A stretch of 64,000 bases of DNA from DASYML01 sp036009045 (GTDB taxonomy: Bacteria > Acidobacteriota > Blastocatellia > Pyrinomonadales > Pyrinomonadaceae): NCBI GenBank assembly GCA_036009045.1, contig DASYML010000175.1, positions 1 through 64,000 of the forward strand. Reading direction: 5' to 3'. How positions within the stretch are numbered: position 1 is the first letter of the stretch; each line of letters opens with the position of its first letter. The position numbers were made by a program, and so were the translations under genes. Positions 16,889-25,306 of the stretch are shown here, in pieces. The notes beneath the pieces were generated by a model, which was not told the origin of the DNA, did no database searches, and saw nothing but the letters and a program-made list of their open reading frames with translations.

Positions 16889-18016
16889 TCATACCGCGAC
16901 CTCCGGGCTTGCCCGCTTCATCATCTCACAGGCACGCGCGAAAACTTCATCGGGCGTGATGGCGGTCATACAGCGATGGTCTATCGGGCAATCGCGCAGC
17001 ATGCATGGCGCGCACTCCGGCGGGCGACGAATCAACTGCGCGCGCTGAGAAAAAGGTCGCGTCGTGGTCGGGTCCGTTGGACCAAAAATGACGAGCGTCG
17101 GGCGTTCGAGAGCGGCGGCGATGTGCGCCGGTCCCGTGTCGTTCGTGATGAGCAGGTCCGCGATACTGAGGACGGCCACGGCTTCTGAGAGGTCCGTGCG
17201 GCCCGTGAGCATGACGGGCTGGCGGCGCATCTGCCCCGCAACCGCGTGCGAGACTTCAACCTCTTCCGCAGAGCCGACGAGGACCACTCTAGCTCTCATC
17301 TCATCCACGAAGCGGTCGGCGAGCGCGGCGTACCGTTCGCTGGGCCAACGTTTCGCGCGGCTGTTGGTCGAGCCTGGACAGAGCGCGATGAGCGGGCCGT
17401 CCATCCCCGCTCCGTTCAAACTTGCCCCGTTCAAACTCGCCCCGTGCGCTTTCAATAACTCCGTAGCCTCTGCCTGCCGCGCGTGGTTGACGCGCAAATC
17501 GAAGCGCGGTTCCCGCTCCATGACATCGGACGAGCCGCGCAGCAGCTTTTCCAGTTCGTAGATGATGTTGAGATAGTAAAAGACTTCGTGTCGCTCTCCA
17601 TGCCAGGAGGGAAGCGGCAGCGCGTGCGTCAACAACGCGCGTCGCCCGTCCGTCCCGTAACCCACACGCACGGGCACGCGCGCGACCGCAGCGATGAGGG
17701 CGGCCTCGAAGGCGTTCTGAAAAAGGATGGCGAGATCAAAGCTTTGGGAGCGCCATTGACGCGTCGCACGCGCGACGGAACCCATGCCGCGCCTGTCATA
17801 AATCAGGAGTTGGTCCAGAAAATCCGCGTCACGGAAAAGCCCCTCGGACCATGAACGCGTGACGAGCGTCAGGTGCGCGCCCGGCAACACGCGCCGCAAC
17901 TCGCGCAGGGCCGGAATCGTCATCACCGCATCACCGACCCAATTCGTCCCGCGCACGACGACGCGCTTAATGTCCTCTGCTTTTAATTTACTTCGCTTCA
18001 CTATTGCCGTATGCAA
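16889..18016 (-). CDS. waaF: LPS heptosyltransferase II (GT9)
   Basis: Adds the second heptose of the LPS inner core. About 375 residues if the TTG at 18016 is the start; a GTG at 18001 is equally possible and no ribosome site decides. GT9 motifs: VVVRGTNWVGDAVMTIPALREL, which is the WaaF type start, ALCPGSTNSRAKRWPSERYAAL, LITNDTGPAHIAAALERPTLV and FGPTDPTTTRPF. The C-terminal CMLRDCPIDHRCM is typical of WaaF. A short internal duplication (GASLNGASLNGAG) is visible near residue 195. It heads the heptose block. Confidence 0.92.
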   Translation of the reverse strand: MHTAIVKRSKLKAEDIKRVVVRGTNWVGDAVMTIPALRELRRVLPGAHLTLVTRSWSEGLFRDADFLDQLLIYDRRGMGSVARATRQWRSQSFDLAILFQNAFEAALIAAVARVPVRVGYGTDGRRALLTHALPLPSWHGERHEVFYYLNIIYELEKLLRGSSDVMEREPRFDLRVNHARQAEATELLKAHGASLNGASLNGAGMDGPLIALCPGSTNSRAKRWPSERYAALADRFVDEMRARVVLVGSAEEVEVSHAVAGQMRRQPVMLTGRTDLSEAVAVLSIADLLITNDTGPAHIAAALERPTLVIFGPTDPTTTRPFSQRAQLIRRPPECAPCMLRDCPIDHRCMTAITPDEVFARACEMMKRASPEVAV

Positions 18017-18081
18017 ATGTACGTGGCTATAAAACTCAATCGAACCTCTCTGCCTCGAACCTTAAACTTTAAACTCCAAAC

Positions 18082-18924
18082 TCACAGCAAACTCCGCAAG
18101 CCTTCTTCGATACCGATGGTCGGTTGCCAGCCGAGTTCTTTGCGGATGCGCGAGAGGTCCGAGATGTAGTTGAGCGGGACGGGCGGCGGTATCATCGCCG
18201 TTTCGTCTATCACGGGAGGTATCTCGATCATGCGCCCGATGGTCTCGACGATCCGGCGTAAGCTGGCGGAGTTCGCGCGCCCTCCGCCCAGATTATAGAG
18301 GCCGCGCGCGAGCGACGAATCAATAAAGGCCCGGCAGGCGCGCGAAAAATCTTCTACGTGCAGGATGTCGCGCATGGGAGCGCCGCTCGCCGGGAGGAGT
18401 ATGGGCTGGCGGTGCTTGACCGATTCGACGTAGTGCGTGACGAAGCCGTGCTCGTTACCCTCCGAGGGCCGCGCGTAGATATGCGAGAGACGAAAGATAC
18501 AGGCGCGCACGTCATTCGCACGCGCGTAAAAATCAACGTAGCGCTCGCCCAGCAGCTTGGACCATTCGAGCGCGGATTGCCCGCAGTAATCCGTCGCGCA
18601 CGTTTCCGGCACTTCACCATAGCCGTCCGCGAAAGAGCCGTAGACATCCTTCGTCGAAGCGTAGATGAAGACGGAGCTAGGCCGCATTCGTCGCATCAGG
18701 TTGGCAGTGCCCTCGGCGTTGGTCCGAAAAGATTGTTCGGCGGCAGCGAAGCTCTTATCAAGATGCGCCGCGAGATGAATCACCACGTCGTAATCCGCGA
18801 CGAGCGAGACGTCTTCCTGGTCCAAAATATCTCTCTGCGAGCGACGAGAAAAATCGTCCGCATTAAAAAAACGGCGCACATGCGTGCCCAGATACCCGCT
18901 CCCGCCTGTCACTAAAATCTTCAT
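18082..18924 (-). CDS. NAD(P)-dependent sugar epimerase/dehydratase-like protein, catalytic Tyr missing
   Basis: 280 residues from ATG 18924 (MKILVTGGSGYLGTHV); the frame upstream is repeat DNA. Extended-SDR features: GxxGxxG, FIYASTKDVYG, and a C-terminal RDILHVEDFSRACRAF and GLYNLGGG. At the expected YxxxK the sequence is ALEWSKLLGERYVDFYAR: the Lys aligns, but Leu stands where Tyr is normal. It may be a binding protein, use another general acid, or the nearby DYCGQS may shift to supply a Tyr. Its position after waaF suggests a nucleotide-sugar role. HldD is not clearly present in the window, and this is not a convincing HldD. Confidence 0.75.
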   Translation of the reverse strand: MKILVTGGSGYLGTHVRRFFNADDFSRRSQRDILDQEDVSLVADYDVVIHLAAHLDKSFAAAEQSFRTNAEGTANLMRRMRPSSVFIYASTKDVYGSFADGYGEVPETCATDYCGQSALEWSKLLGERYVDFYARANDVRACIFRLSHIYARPSEGNEHGFVTHYVESVKHRQPILLPASGAPMRDILHVEDFSRACRAFIDSSLARGLYNLGGGRANSASLRRIVETIGRMIEIPPVIDETAMIPPPVPLNYISDLSRIRKELGWQPTIGIEEGLRSLL

Positions 18925-18929
18925 CAATA

Positions 18930-19034
18930 AAAGTCTGGAGTCTGAGAGTGAGGAGTCTGGGGTCAAGAGCCAAAAGCAAGACGGTAAGACCGCTTCTTCC
19001 GACTCCAGACTCCTCACTCTCAGACTCTAGACTG
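18930..19034. repeat. Inverted repeat, family A
   Basis: Left arm AAGTCTGGAGTCTGAGAGTG..., right arm CCAGACTCCTCACTCTCAGACT. The right arm contains the last codons (QSRV) and stop of the potassium-channel gene; the left arm abuts the epimerase start. Confidence 0.9.
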
Positions 19035-20066
19035 TTTCCCCCCCGTCGCCAGTTTCTTCATTTCGATGAGCGATTGCGGGTGGCCGATGGCGACGAGCAG
19101 ATCGCCCGCTTCGATGCCCGTGTCGCCGGAAGGATGATAAATCATCTCGCCGCCGTGGCGACGGATGGCGACGATGACGATGTCGAGCGTGGCGCGAATG
19201 TTGGTCTCGCTCAGTTTCTGGCCCGCGTACATTGACTCGGACTCAACCTGGACCTGCTCGAAGCCTATGTCGAGCGTCTCCGCCGCAATCGAGTCCATAA
19301 AGTCCGCGACGGCTGGCTTCATCAAAGCCTGGGCCATGCGATGGCTGCCGATGATGATGGGGGAGATGACGCGGTTCGCGCCCGCGCGAATCATCTTCGG
19401 TTCGGCCTGCTCTTCGACGGCGCGCGAGACGATGTGCAGGTCCGGGCCGAGGCTCCGCGCCGTGAGCACGACGTACACGTTGTCCGCATCATCGGGCAGA
19501 CAGGCGGCCAGCCCGCGCGCTCTTTCCACGCCCGCGTCCTTCAAAGTCTCTTCGAGCGTCGCATCGCTGACCAGAACGTGAACGCCGCTCGCTATCAGTT
19601 GGGCCACCTTGTCCCGGTCCTTTTCGATGACGACGAAGGGACACGCGACGCGCTGCATCTCTTTGATGATGCGAGAGCCGACGCGCCCCGCGCCGCAGAT
19701 AATAAAATGGTCGTGAAGCCTGCTCATTTCACGATAGCGGCGACGCGCGCCGAGGGTCGCAAGGATTTCCCAGTGGACGATAGACTGCACGGTGCTCGTC
19801 AGCGTGTAAGCGACAGCGCCGACGCTGACGAGCATAAAGACGGCGGCGAAGATGCGTCCGGGCCGGTTTTCCCTGGCCGGGGTCAGGTCGCCATAACCGA
19901 CCGTCGTGATGGTCTGGATGGTGACGTAAAAACTGTCGGTCCAGGTCCATCCTTCATCGAACAGATGGAACCCGATGGTCCCGAAGGCTATGACGCAGAC
20001 CAGCGCCACCAGCGCGTAACGTATGCGAAATCCTGTTCTCGTCCTCAAACGCTGGCCCGGCGGCAT
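19020..20066 (-). CDS. MthK-type potassium channel with RCK domains
   Basis: 348 residues. The N-terminal pore module has TM1 (ALVALVCVIAFGTIGFHLF), a re-entrant pore with selectivity filter TVGYGD, and TM2 (FAAVFMLVSVGAVAYTL). Then comes an RCK_N domain (FIICGAGRVGSRIIKEM) and an RCK_C/TrkA_C domain (YHPSGDTGIEAGDLLVAIGHP). Ligand-gated K+ flux controlled by RCK binding of nucleotide or Ca2+ is expected from the family. The last four residues come from the family A repeat. It is divergent from the PBP gene. Confidence 0.92.
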   Translation of the reverse strand: MPPGQRLRTRTGFRIRYALVALVCVIAFGTIGFHLFDEGWTWTDSFYVTIQTITTVGYGDLTPARENRPGRIFAAVFMLVSVGAVAYTLTSTVQSIVHWEILATLGARRRYREMSRLHDHFIICGAGRVGSRIIKEMQRVACPFVVIEKDRDKVAQLIASGVHVLVSDATLEETLKDAGVERARGLAACLPDDADNVYVVLTARSLGPDLHIVSRAVEEQAEPKMIRAGANRVISPIIIGSHRMAQALMKPAVADFMDSIAAETLDIGFEQVQVESESMYAGQKLSETNIRATLDIVIVAIRRHGGEMIYHPSGDTGIEAGDLLVAIGHPQSLIEMKKLATGGKQSRV

Positions 20067-20198
20067 AAAACTCCTGTCTCATAAGCTGCATCCAACCGCT
20101 GGCAACGAACCTGTCACGGTAACGAAAAGGGAAGGGCAGTGTCAATTCCGGGTAGACAGTGGGCGTTAAAACAGATTATCGTTTGAATGATGAAGGGA

Positions 20199-20290
20199 AT
20201 CAGGAGTCTGAGAGTCTGGAGTCATGAGTCAAAAGCTAAAGAACAACTTCTTCTCTTGACTTAAGACTCCAGACTCTCAGACTCCTGACT
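20199..20290. repeat. Inverted repeat, family A
   Basis: AATCAGGAGTCTGAGAGTCT... pairs with ...AGACTCCAGACTCTCAGACT around a loop with AAAGCTAAAGAACAACTTC. It lies between the divergent channel and PBP genes, 16 nt before the PBP start. Confidence 0.9.
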
Positions 20291-20305
20291 TCTTTTACTG
20301 CTTTT

Positions 20306-23056
20306 ATGGCCGTTCGTCATCCACCAGCAAATCGCGTCCCCCCCGTGGCTCGCAAAGGCGGCCCGCGCAGGCCCCCGCGCATCGTCAAGTATGAAGAGCC
20401 AGCGCAGGGTTTCGTGCGTCGCTGGGCGAGGCGCATCTTTCGTCCGCCGGTGCTCATCGCCCTGATCGTGCTCACGACCTTCTCCATCGGCGTTTTCGGT
20501 TATTACTGGTTTATCTTCTCGAAGCGTATAGACCGCTTGCTGAGCGGCGAGATTTTCACGCGCTCCGCAGGCATCTACGCCGCGCCCAGAGAGATACGCG
20601 CGGGCGAGAATATCTCCGCCGATGATCTCATCAATTATTTGAAACACAACGGGTACGTGGAGAAGACGCAGGAGGCGGACGACGCGCGCGGTCGTTACAG
20701 TTTGAACGGCGCGGCGCTGGATGTAGAGCCGGGCGCGGCCAACATCATTGACGGGCAGAAGACCTTCCCGCGCCTCCGCATACAGTTTGCGCGCGGCGGC
20801 AAATCGGTCGCCGCCCTCAACGATCTACAGACGAACGCGCGTCTCGATAAGGCACAGCTTGAGCCGGAACAGATTAGCTCCGTCACCGGGCGCGAGCGTG
20901 CCAAGCGTCGCGTCGTGGGCTTTCATGATTTGCCGCAGCATCTCGTCAAGGCCATCACGGTCACGGAGGACCGCACCTTCTTCGAGCACTACGGCGTTAA
21001 CATACGCGGCATCCTGCGCGCGCTGGTCCGTCGCTACGACGCGGACCCGAACTCGCCCATCGCGCGGCAGGGCGGCTCAAGCATTACTCAACAACTGGTC
21101 AAAAACCTGCTCCTCTCGCCGGAGAAAAGCCTCAAGCGCAAAATCGCGGAAGCCTACATGTCTGTCATCCTTGAGACGCGGCTCTCCAAGGAAGAGATTT
21201 TCGCGCTCTACTGCAATCAGATTTATCTGGGCCAGCAATCCGGTTTCTCCATCAACGGTTTCGGTGAAGCGGCGGACGCCTATTTCAACAAGGACGTGAC
21301 GCAACTGACCCTCCCCGAATCAGCCTTTCTCGCGGGACTCATTCGCAGCCCCAACCGCTATAATCCGTACAAGTATCTGGACACCGCGACGGCACGCCGC
21401 AATCAGGTTTTGGAATCAATGACGGAGACCGGCGCGATTACGGCGGAGCAGCAGCAGGAGGCCGAAGCGACGCCGCTCAAACTGGCCCCTGTCAAAGGCC
21501 GCATAGACTCTTCCGACGCGCCGTACTTTTCCGATTACGTTCAGAATCAACTCAACGACATCGTGGCGGATCAGGGCGCGGCGCAGCACATGCGCCTCTA
21601 CACGACCATTGATATGGACTTACAGCGCGCGGCCTACATGGCTCTCACCAAACAACTCGCCGCGCTCGACAAGGTCCAGTCGAAGCGTGTCGCGCCCGGC
21701 ACTTTGCAGGCCGCGCTGGTAGCCATGAACCCGCGCACGGGCGAGGTCGTGGCGATGGTCGGCGGGCGAGACTATTCGCAGAGCCAACTCAATCGCGCGA
21801 CGGATGCTCTGCGCCAACCCGGCTCTGTCTTTAAGCCCTTCGTCTACGCGACCGCGCTCAACACTGCCTTTGATCCGGTCCCGCGCGTCATCACGCCCGC
21901 CACCGTCTACCAGGACGCGCCCAAGACTTTCATGTATGACAACCAGGAATACTCGCCCGGCAACTTCGGCGAAAAATATTCCAATGGACCAGTCACCGTC
22001 CGCGATGCATTGGTCCACAGCCTCAACGTCGTGACGGTGGACGTGGCGATGGATGTGACCATCGGGCGGGTCATGAATCTAGCGGCGAAGGCGGGTTTGC
22101 CGAAAGTCCAGAGAGCCTACCCCGCGATGGCCCTCGGCACGAGCGAGGCGACGCCGCTTCAGGTCGCCTCGGCTTATACGGCTTTTGCCACGGGCGGCAC
22201 GCGCACCACTCCCATCGCCATTGATAGGGTCACGACCGGAAGCGGCGTCACCATCGCCGCCCCGACCGCGCAGAAGAGCGAGGTCATGCGTCCCGAAGTG
22301 GCTTACGTGATGACGGACATGATGAAGGATGTCGTCAATCGCGGGACGGCGGCGAAGCTCAGGGCGCGTGGCTTTAAAGCCAACGTCGCGGGCAAGACAG
22401 GCACTTCGCGCGACGGTTGGTTCGCGGGTTACACGCCGAATCTGGTCTGCGTCGTCTACGTGGGTTTCGACGACGGCTCGCAGTTGGGTTTGACGGGCGC
22501 GGATTCCGCGCTTCCCATCTGGGCGGACTTCATGAGCGCCGCGCTCGCGCGTCATCCTGATTGGGGCGGCGACTGGCAGATGCCCGAAGGAGTCCAGAAG
22601 GCGGAGATAGACACGCGCACGGGCCAACTCGCTTCCGCTGATAGTCAGACGAAGCGCACAGAGCTTTTCATCAACGGGACCGCGCCCGTGGCATCCGAAG
22701 CGCCCAACACAGACGCACAACTTCCCGAACCATTGAACAACGACGGCGAGAATACTTACGAGCCTGCGCCTTTGCCTGAGCCGCAGGCCACCGCGACGCC
22801 CCCGACGCGCAACCGGGCCGCGCCCAAATTAGAGGACCAGAATCTTTACGACAAGGGTGACGGGACACACTTGCAGGGCACGATTACGCTCGACATTGAC
22901 CCGACCACGGGACTCATCGCCGCGCCGACCTGTCCCATCATCAGGACCAAGACATTCGTCATCGGGCAGGAGCCGCGCCAGTATTGCGGCCCGCAATATC
23001 ACAACGGCAAAACGGTCCAGCCCGTCACGACGCGCCCGCGTTTAACCTCGCCATAG
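20306..23056 (+). CDS. Class A penicillin-binding protein (PBP1 family)
   Basis: Bifunctional peptidoglycan glycosyltransferase/transpeptidase of 916 residues. Cytoplasmic N-terminus rich in Pro/Arg, one TM (about residues 48-71), a region before the GT51 domain resembling the PBP1B linker/UB2H area, GT51 motifs TVTEDRTFFEHYGV (catalytic Glu221) and QGGSSITQQLVKNLL, and the transpeptidase with SVFK (about residue 507), HSLN (about 571) and KTGTS (about 696). A Pro/Thr-rich tail contains CPIIRTKTF...QYCGPQY with two Cys. The ATG lies directly after a family A repeat. The VWA gene follows 21 nt downstream. Confidence 0.93.
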   Translation: MAVRHPPANRVPPVARKGGPRRPPRIVKYEEPAQGFVRRWARRIFRPPVLIALIVLTTFSIGVFGYYWFIFSKRIDRLLSGEIFTRSAGIYAAPREIRAGENISADDLINYLKHNGYVEKTQEADDARGRYSLNGAALDVEPGAANIIDGQKTFPRLRIQFARGGKSVAALNDLQTNARLDKAQLEPEQISSVTGRERAKRRVVGFHDLPQHLVKAITVTEDRTFFEHYGVNIRGILRALVRRYDADPNSPIARQGGSSITQQLVKNLLLSPEKSLKRKIAEAYMSVILETRLSKEEIFALYCNQIYLGQQSGFSINGFGEAADAYFNKDVTQLTLPESAFLAGLIRSPNRYNPYKYLDTATARRNQVLESMTETGAITAEQQQEAEATPLKLAPVKGRIDSSDAPYFSDYVQNQLNDIVADQGAAQHMRLYTTIDMDLQRAAYMALTKQLAALDKVQSKRVAPGTLQAALVAMNPRTGEVVAMVGGRDYSQSQLNRATDALRQPGSVFKPFVYATALNTAFDPVPRVITPATVYQDAPKTFMYDNQEYSPGNFGEKYSNGPVTVRDALVHSLNVVTVDVAMDVTIGRVMNLAAKAGLPKVQRAYPAMALGTSEATPLQVASAYTAFATGGTRTTPIAIDRVTTGSGVTIAAPTAQKSEVMRPEVAYVMTDMMKDVVNRGTAAKLRARGFKANVAGKTGTSRDGWFAGYTPNLVCVVYVGFDDGSQLGLTGADSALPIWADFMSAALARHPDWGGDWQMPEGVQKAEIDTRTGQLASADSQTKRTELFINGTAPVASEAPNTDAQLPEPLNNDGENTYEPAPLPEPQATATPPTRNRAAPKLEDQNLYDKGDGTHLQGTITLDIDPTTGLIAAPTCPIIRTKTFVIGQEPRQYCGPQYHNGKTVQPVTTRPRLTSP

Positions 23057-23077
23057 CCCGCGAGGGCATCTCTGCTC

Positions 23078-24061
23078 ATGAAAAATACTCTCAAACAAAA
23101 GCTGCGATTACTGTTGGCGATGGCAGGCACGCTCCTGCTGCTGTGCTGCGCCAGCGCGTTGGCCCAAACGCCGAAACAGGAAACAATCGCGCCCGCCCCG
23201 TCTTCGTCTCCCGTCAAAATCAACTTGATAGTGACGGATGAGACGGGCCACGCCGTAGACGATTTGAAACGTGAAGACCTGAAAGTTTTTGAGGACGACC
23301 AGCCGCAGGAGATCACCCTTTTCGAGAAGGAAGCCGTCCCGGTCAGCTATACTCTCGTGATTGACAACTCCGGTTCGCTTCGCGCGCAGATAGATACTAT
23401 GATCGAAGCGAGCGAAAACATCATCAGCGCCAACCAGCCGGGCGACCTGACTGCCATCGTTCGTTTCGTCAGTTCGTCACAGATTGATGTGGTCCAGGAT
23501 TTCACGTCGAACTCTAACGCCCTGACGCGCGGGCTGGAAAGCATGTACGTCGAAGGCGGACAGACGGCGGTCATTGATGCCATCTATTTCGCCGCGCAGC
23601 GTCTCGCCGCGCAGTCAACACCAACGGGCGGGGCATCTCATCAATCTCTCATTCTCATCTCGGACGGCGAAGACCGCGCCAGCCACTATACGGAGAACAC
23701 GCTCCTTGAAAAACTCCGCGAGCTAAACATACAGGTCTTCGTGATTGGCATGTTGGGAGAACCGGGAGCGGGAAGGGGATTCGCCGGGAAAGGCTCGCGC
23801 GAGAGATCGGTCCAATTACTGGAACATCTCACCAGAGAGACGGGCGGGCGTGTTTTCTATCCGAAGAAGCGAGAAGATTTGAACTCGATAGCCGCAGAGA
23901 TTTCGCACGACCTGCACACGCAATATGTCATCGCTTACAACCCCGCCCCGACCTCGAAGGCCAAACCCGCCCATAAAGTAGAAATCAAAATCGCTGACAC
24001 TCCTCAACACGCTAAACGCAAGGCCATCTTCCGTCCCGTTTATCTCTCGACGAATAAATAG
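23078..24061 (+). CDS. Secreted VWA protein, VWFA-related acidobacterial type
   Basis: 327 residues with a signal peptide (LLLAMAGTLLLLCCASALA). An N-terminal beta domain (VKINLIVTDETGHAVDDLKREDLKVFEDDQPQEI, given here by its ends) precedes a von Willebrand A domain with MIDAS-like TLVIDNSGSL, and LILISDGEDRASHY. The C-terminal QYVIAYNP ends the domain. Such proteins are very common in Acidobacteria, function unknown, probably periplasmic protein binding. It follows the PBP gene by 21 nt and may be co-transcribed. A paralogous architecture is encoded at 30496-31839. Confidence 0.88.
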   Translation: MKNTLKQKLRLLLAMAGTLLLLCCASALAQTPKQETIAPAPSSSPVKINLIVTDETGHAVDDLKREDLKVFEDDQPQEITLFEKEAVPVSYTLVIDNSGSLRAQIDTMIEASENIISANQPGDLTAIVRFVSSSQIDVVQDFTSNSNALTRGLESMYVEGGQTAVIDAIYFAAQRLAAQSTPTGGASHQSLILISDGEDRASHYTENTLLEKLRELNIQVFVIGMLGEPGAGRGFAGKGSRERSVQLLEHLTRETGGRVFYPKKREDLNSIAAEISHDLHTQYVIAYNPAPTSKAKPAHKVEIKIADTPQHAKRKAIFRPVYLSTNK

Positions 24062-24099
24062 CCCGGACACGATCAGGCTCAAGCTTTAATCATTGGCGG

Positions 24100-24192
24100 T
24101 GACTCGCCCGGCAAAGCCAATCGCACGCCTGTAAATGTCAATGACCAGCCTCGCAACGTCAATGACAGCCATGTAATTAACGTGAGTTAGAC
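24100..24192. repeat. Degenerate inverted remnant of the 21-bp array
   Basis: Words such as GTCAATGACAGCCATGTAAT occur here in the opposite orientation to the array at 24455-24650. The outer flank GGCAAAGCCAATCG mirrors GGCTTTGCCAGGC at 24660-24672, so the whole of 24100-24672 has a loose dyad symmetry. Confidence 0.6.
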
Positions 24193-24235
24193 ATCAGGCA
24201 GAGCACCCCCTTCAAGCTTATCCGCGTCAGTGGAT

Positions 24236-24402
24236 ACATGTGAGAGCCGGGGGCAGCGCCCACGGTTCCTGGTCCAACATAGCATCCGACCCTGAAGGGG
24301 TCGCACACTCAGGGTTGAGGTACGACCCCTTCAGGGTCGAAATGTGAGGTGGCGAGAGGACCGTGGGCGCTGCCCACGGCTCTCATAGTCATCCCTTACA
24401 GG
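24236..24402. repeat. Nested-hairpin element, family H, copy 1
   Basis: Outer arms GAGAGCCGGGGGCAGCGCCC and GGGCGCTGCCCACGGCTCTC enclose an inner hairpin with CGACCCTGAAGGGGTCG and CGACCCCTTCAGGGTCG, separated by ACACTCAGGGTTGAGGTA. A second copy with the same plan and conserved loop is at 30276-30475. It may be a mobile non-coding element or a structured RNA. Confidence 0.85.
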
Positions 24403-24454
24403 GCACAGACGGATTGTCAGTCAGCCTCTGACGGCGAACTCTCGTTAATTAAGG

Positions 24455-24650
24455 ATTACACGGCTGTCATTGGCATTTACACGCGTGTAATCCTTAATTA
24501 CATGGCTGTCATTGCCAATTACACGCGTGTCATCGTCAATTACATGGCTGTCATCGTCAATTACACGGCTGTCATCGTCAATTACACGCGTGTCATCGCC
24601 AATTACGTGGCTGTCATTGACGATGACAGCCATGTAATTGACGTTGCGAG
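24455..24650. repeat. 21-bp tandem repeat array (minisatellite)
   Basis: About nine imperfect units of the form AATTACATGGCTGTCATCGTC follow each other without spacers. Variants carry ACACGCGTGT (itself a palindrome) or ACACGGCTGT. Because 21 is a multiple of 3, both strands stay open in frame (NYMAVIV-like forward, DDSHVI-like reverse), but there is no gene character. The array ends in an inverted unit (GATGACAGCCATGTAATTGA). Confidence 0.85.
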
Positions 24651-24776
24651 TCTTGTCACTGGCTTTGCCAGGCAAGCGTCTGCCATCGTCCTGCGCGCTT
24701 CTCAGATTGCGCCGGGATGCTTTGCCTCCCCTACGGGATAAGGATGAAGGCTTTGCTCTGGCTGTTCCGATAGCCT

Positions 24777-25139
24777 CTAAGCCGCCGCCGCTTTGAGCGC
24801 CGTGTGGAGGGTTTCCAGTGCGAGGGCCGCCGCGTGTTGCCTGCGGGCGGGCAGTCCGTCGAGGGCTTGGGCGATGTGCTGGCGAGTGATGCGCGTGGCC
24901 TCAAGCGTCGTCATGCCTTCAATCATCGCCGCGAGCGCTGAGCCGCAGGCGAGCGTCGCGGGACACCCGTAGGCTAGAAAGCGCGCGGCCTCTATCCGGC
25001 CATCGCGCAGGCGCAGGGAGAGACGCAGGCGATCACCGCAGACGGGATTCGTCTCCTCCGCGACCGCATCCGCACCGGAAAGTTCACCAGCGTTGCGCGG
25101 GTTGGCAAGATGGTCCTTGAAGGTCTCGGAATAAGGCAA
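24777..25139 (-). CDS. IscU/NifU-N-like Fe-S scaffold, third Cys replaced
   Basis: 120 residues of the IscU fold: MPYSETFKDHLANPRNAGEL, NPVCGD (first Cys plus Asp), AYGCPATLACGSA (second Cys and an extra Cys six residues on), and LPARRQHAAALALETL. In IscU the last motif is LPPVKIHCS; here the His is kept but the cluster-ligand Cys is Ala. It may be a specialised or non-canonical scaffold, or use the extra Cys. The start is a TTG with weak ribosome site. The cysteine desulfurase lies upstream on the same strand, separated by a perfect inverted repeat, so it is probably the sulfur donor. Confidence 0.85.
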   Translation of the reverse strand: MPYSETFKDHLANPRNAGELSGADAVAEETNPVCGDRLRLSLRLRDGRIEAARFLAYGCPATLACGSALAAMIEGMTTLEATRITRQHIAQALDGLPARRQHAAALALETLHTALKAAAA

Positions 25140-25170
25140 GGTCAGTTTTCAGTTTTGAGTTACGTTGATT

Positions 25171-25243
25171 GTCAGTCCCGCCTGCTTAAGCTGGGCGGGT
25201 GTTATGCGTTGAGACCCGCCCAGCTTAAGCAGGCGGGACTGAC
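25171..25243. repeat. Perfect 30-bp inverted repeat, family G
   Basis: Left arm 25171-25200 (GTCAGTCCCGCCTGCTTAAG...) and right arm 25214-25243 are exact reverse complements over 30 bp with a 13-nt loop. It lies between the cysteine desulfurase and the IscU-like gene, both on the minus strand. Only copy of this family in the window. As RNA it would make a very stable hairpin that could affect expression of the downstream scaffold gene. Confidence 0.93.
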
Positions 25244-25306
25244 ACAGCAGCCACCCAAACTTAATTTTGTTCGAGTACTCATGACATCAAACCTTAAACC
25301 TCAAAC

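Noticed and set aside
18082..18924. Calling this gene hldD
   Set aside because: The catalytic Tyr position is Leu and no HldD-specific motif is seen, so only a general epimerase-like call is made.
24455..24650. CRISPR array
   Set aside because: Units are contiguous with no unique spacers and no cas genes lie nearby.
24349..24741. 130-aa open frame over the 21-bp array
   Set aside because: It consists of repeated NYMAVIV-like units; the opposite strand is equally open because the unit length is a multiple of three. No ribosome site or domain. Treated as a tandem repeat.
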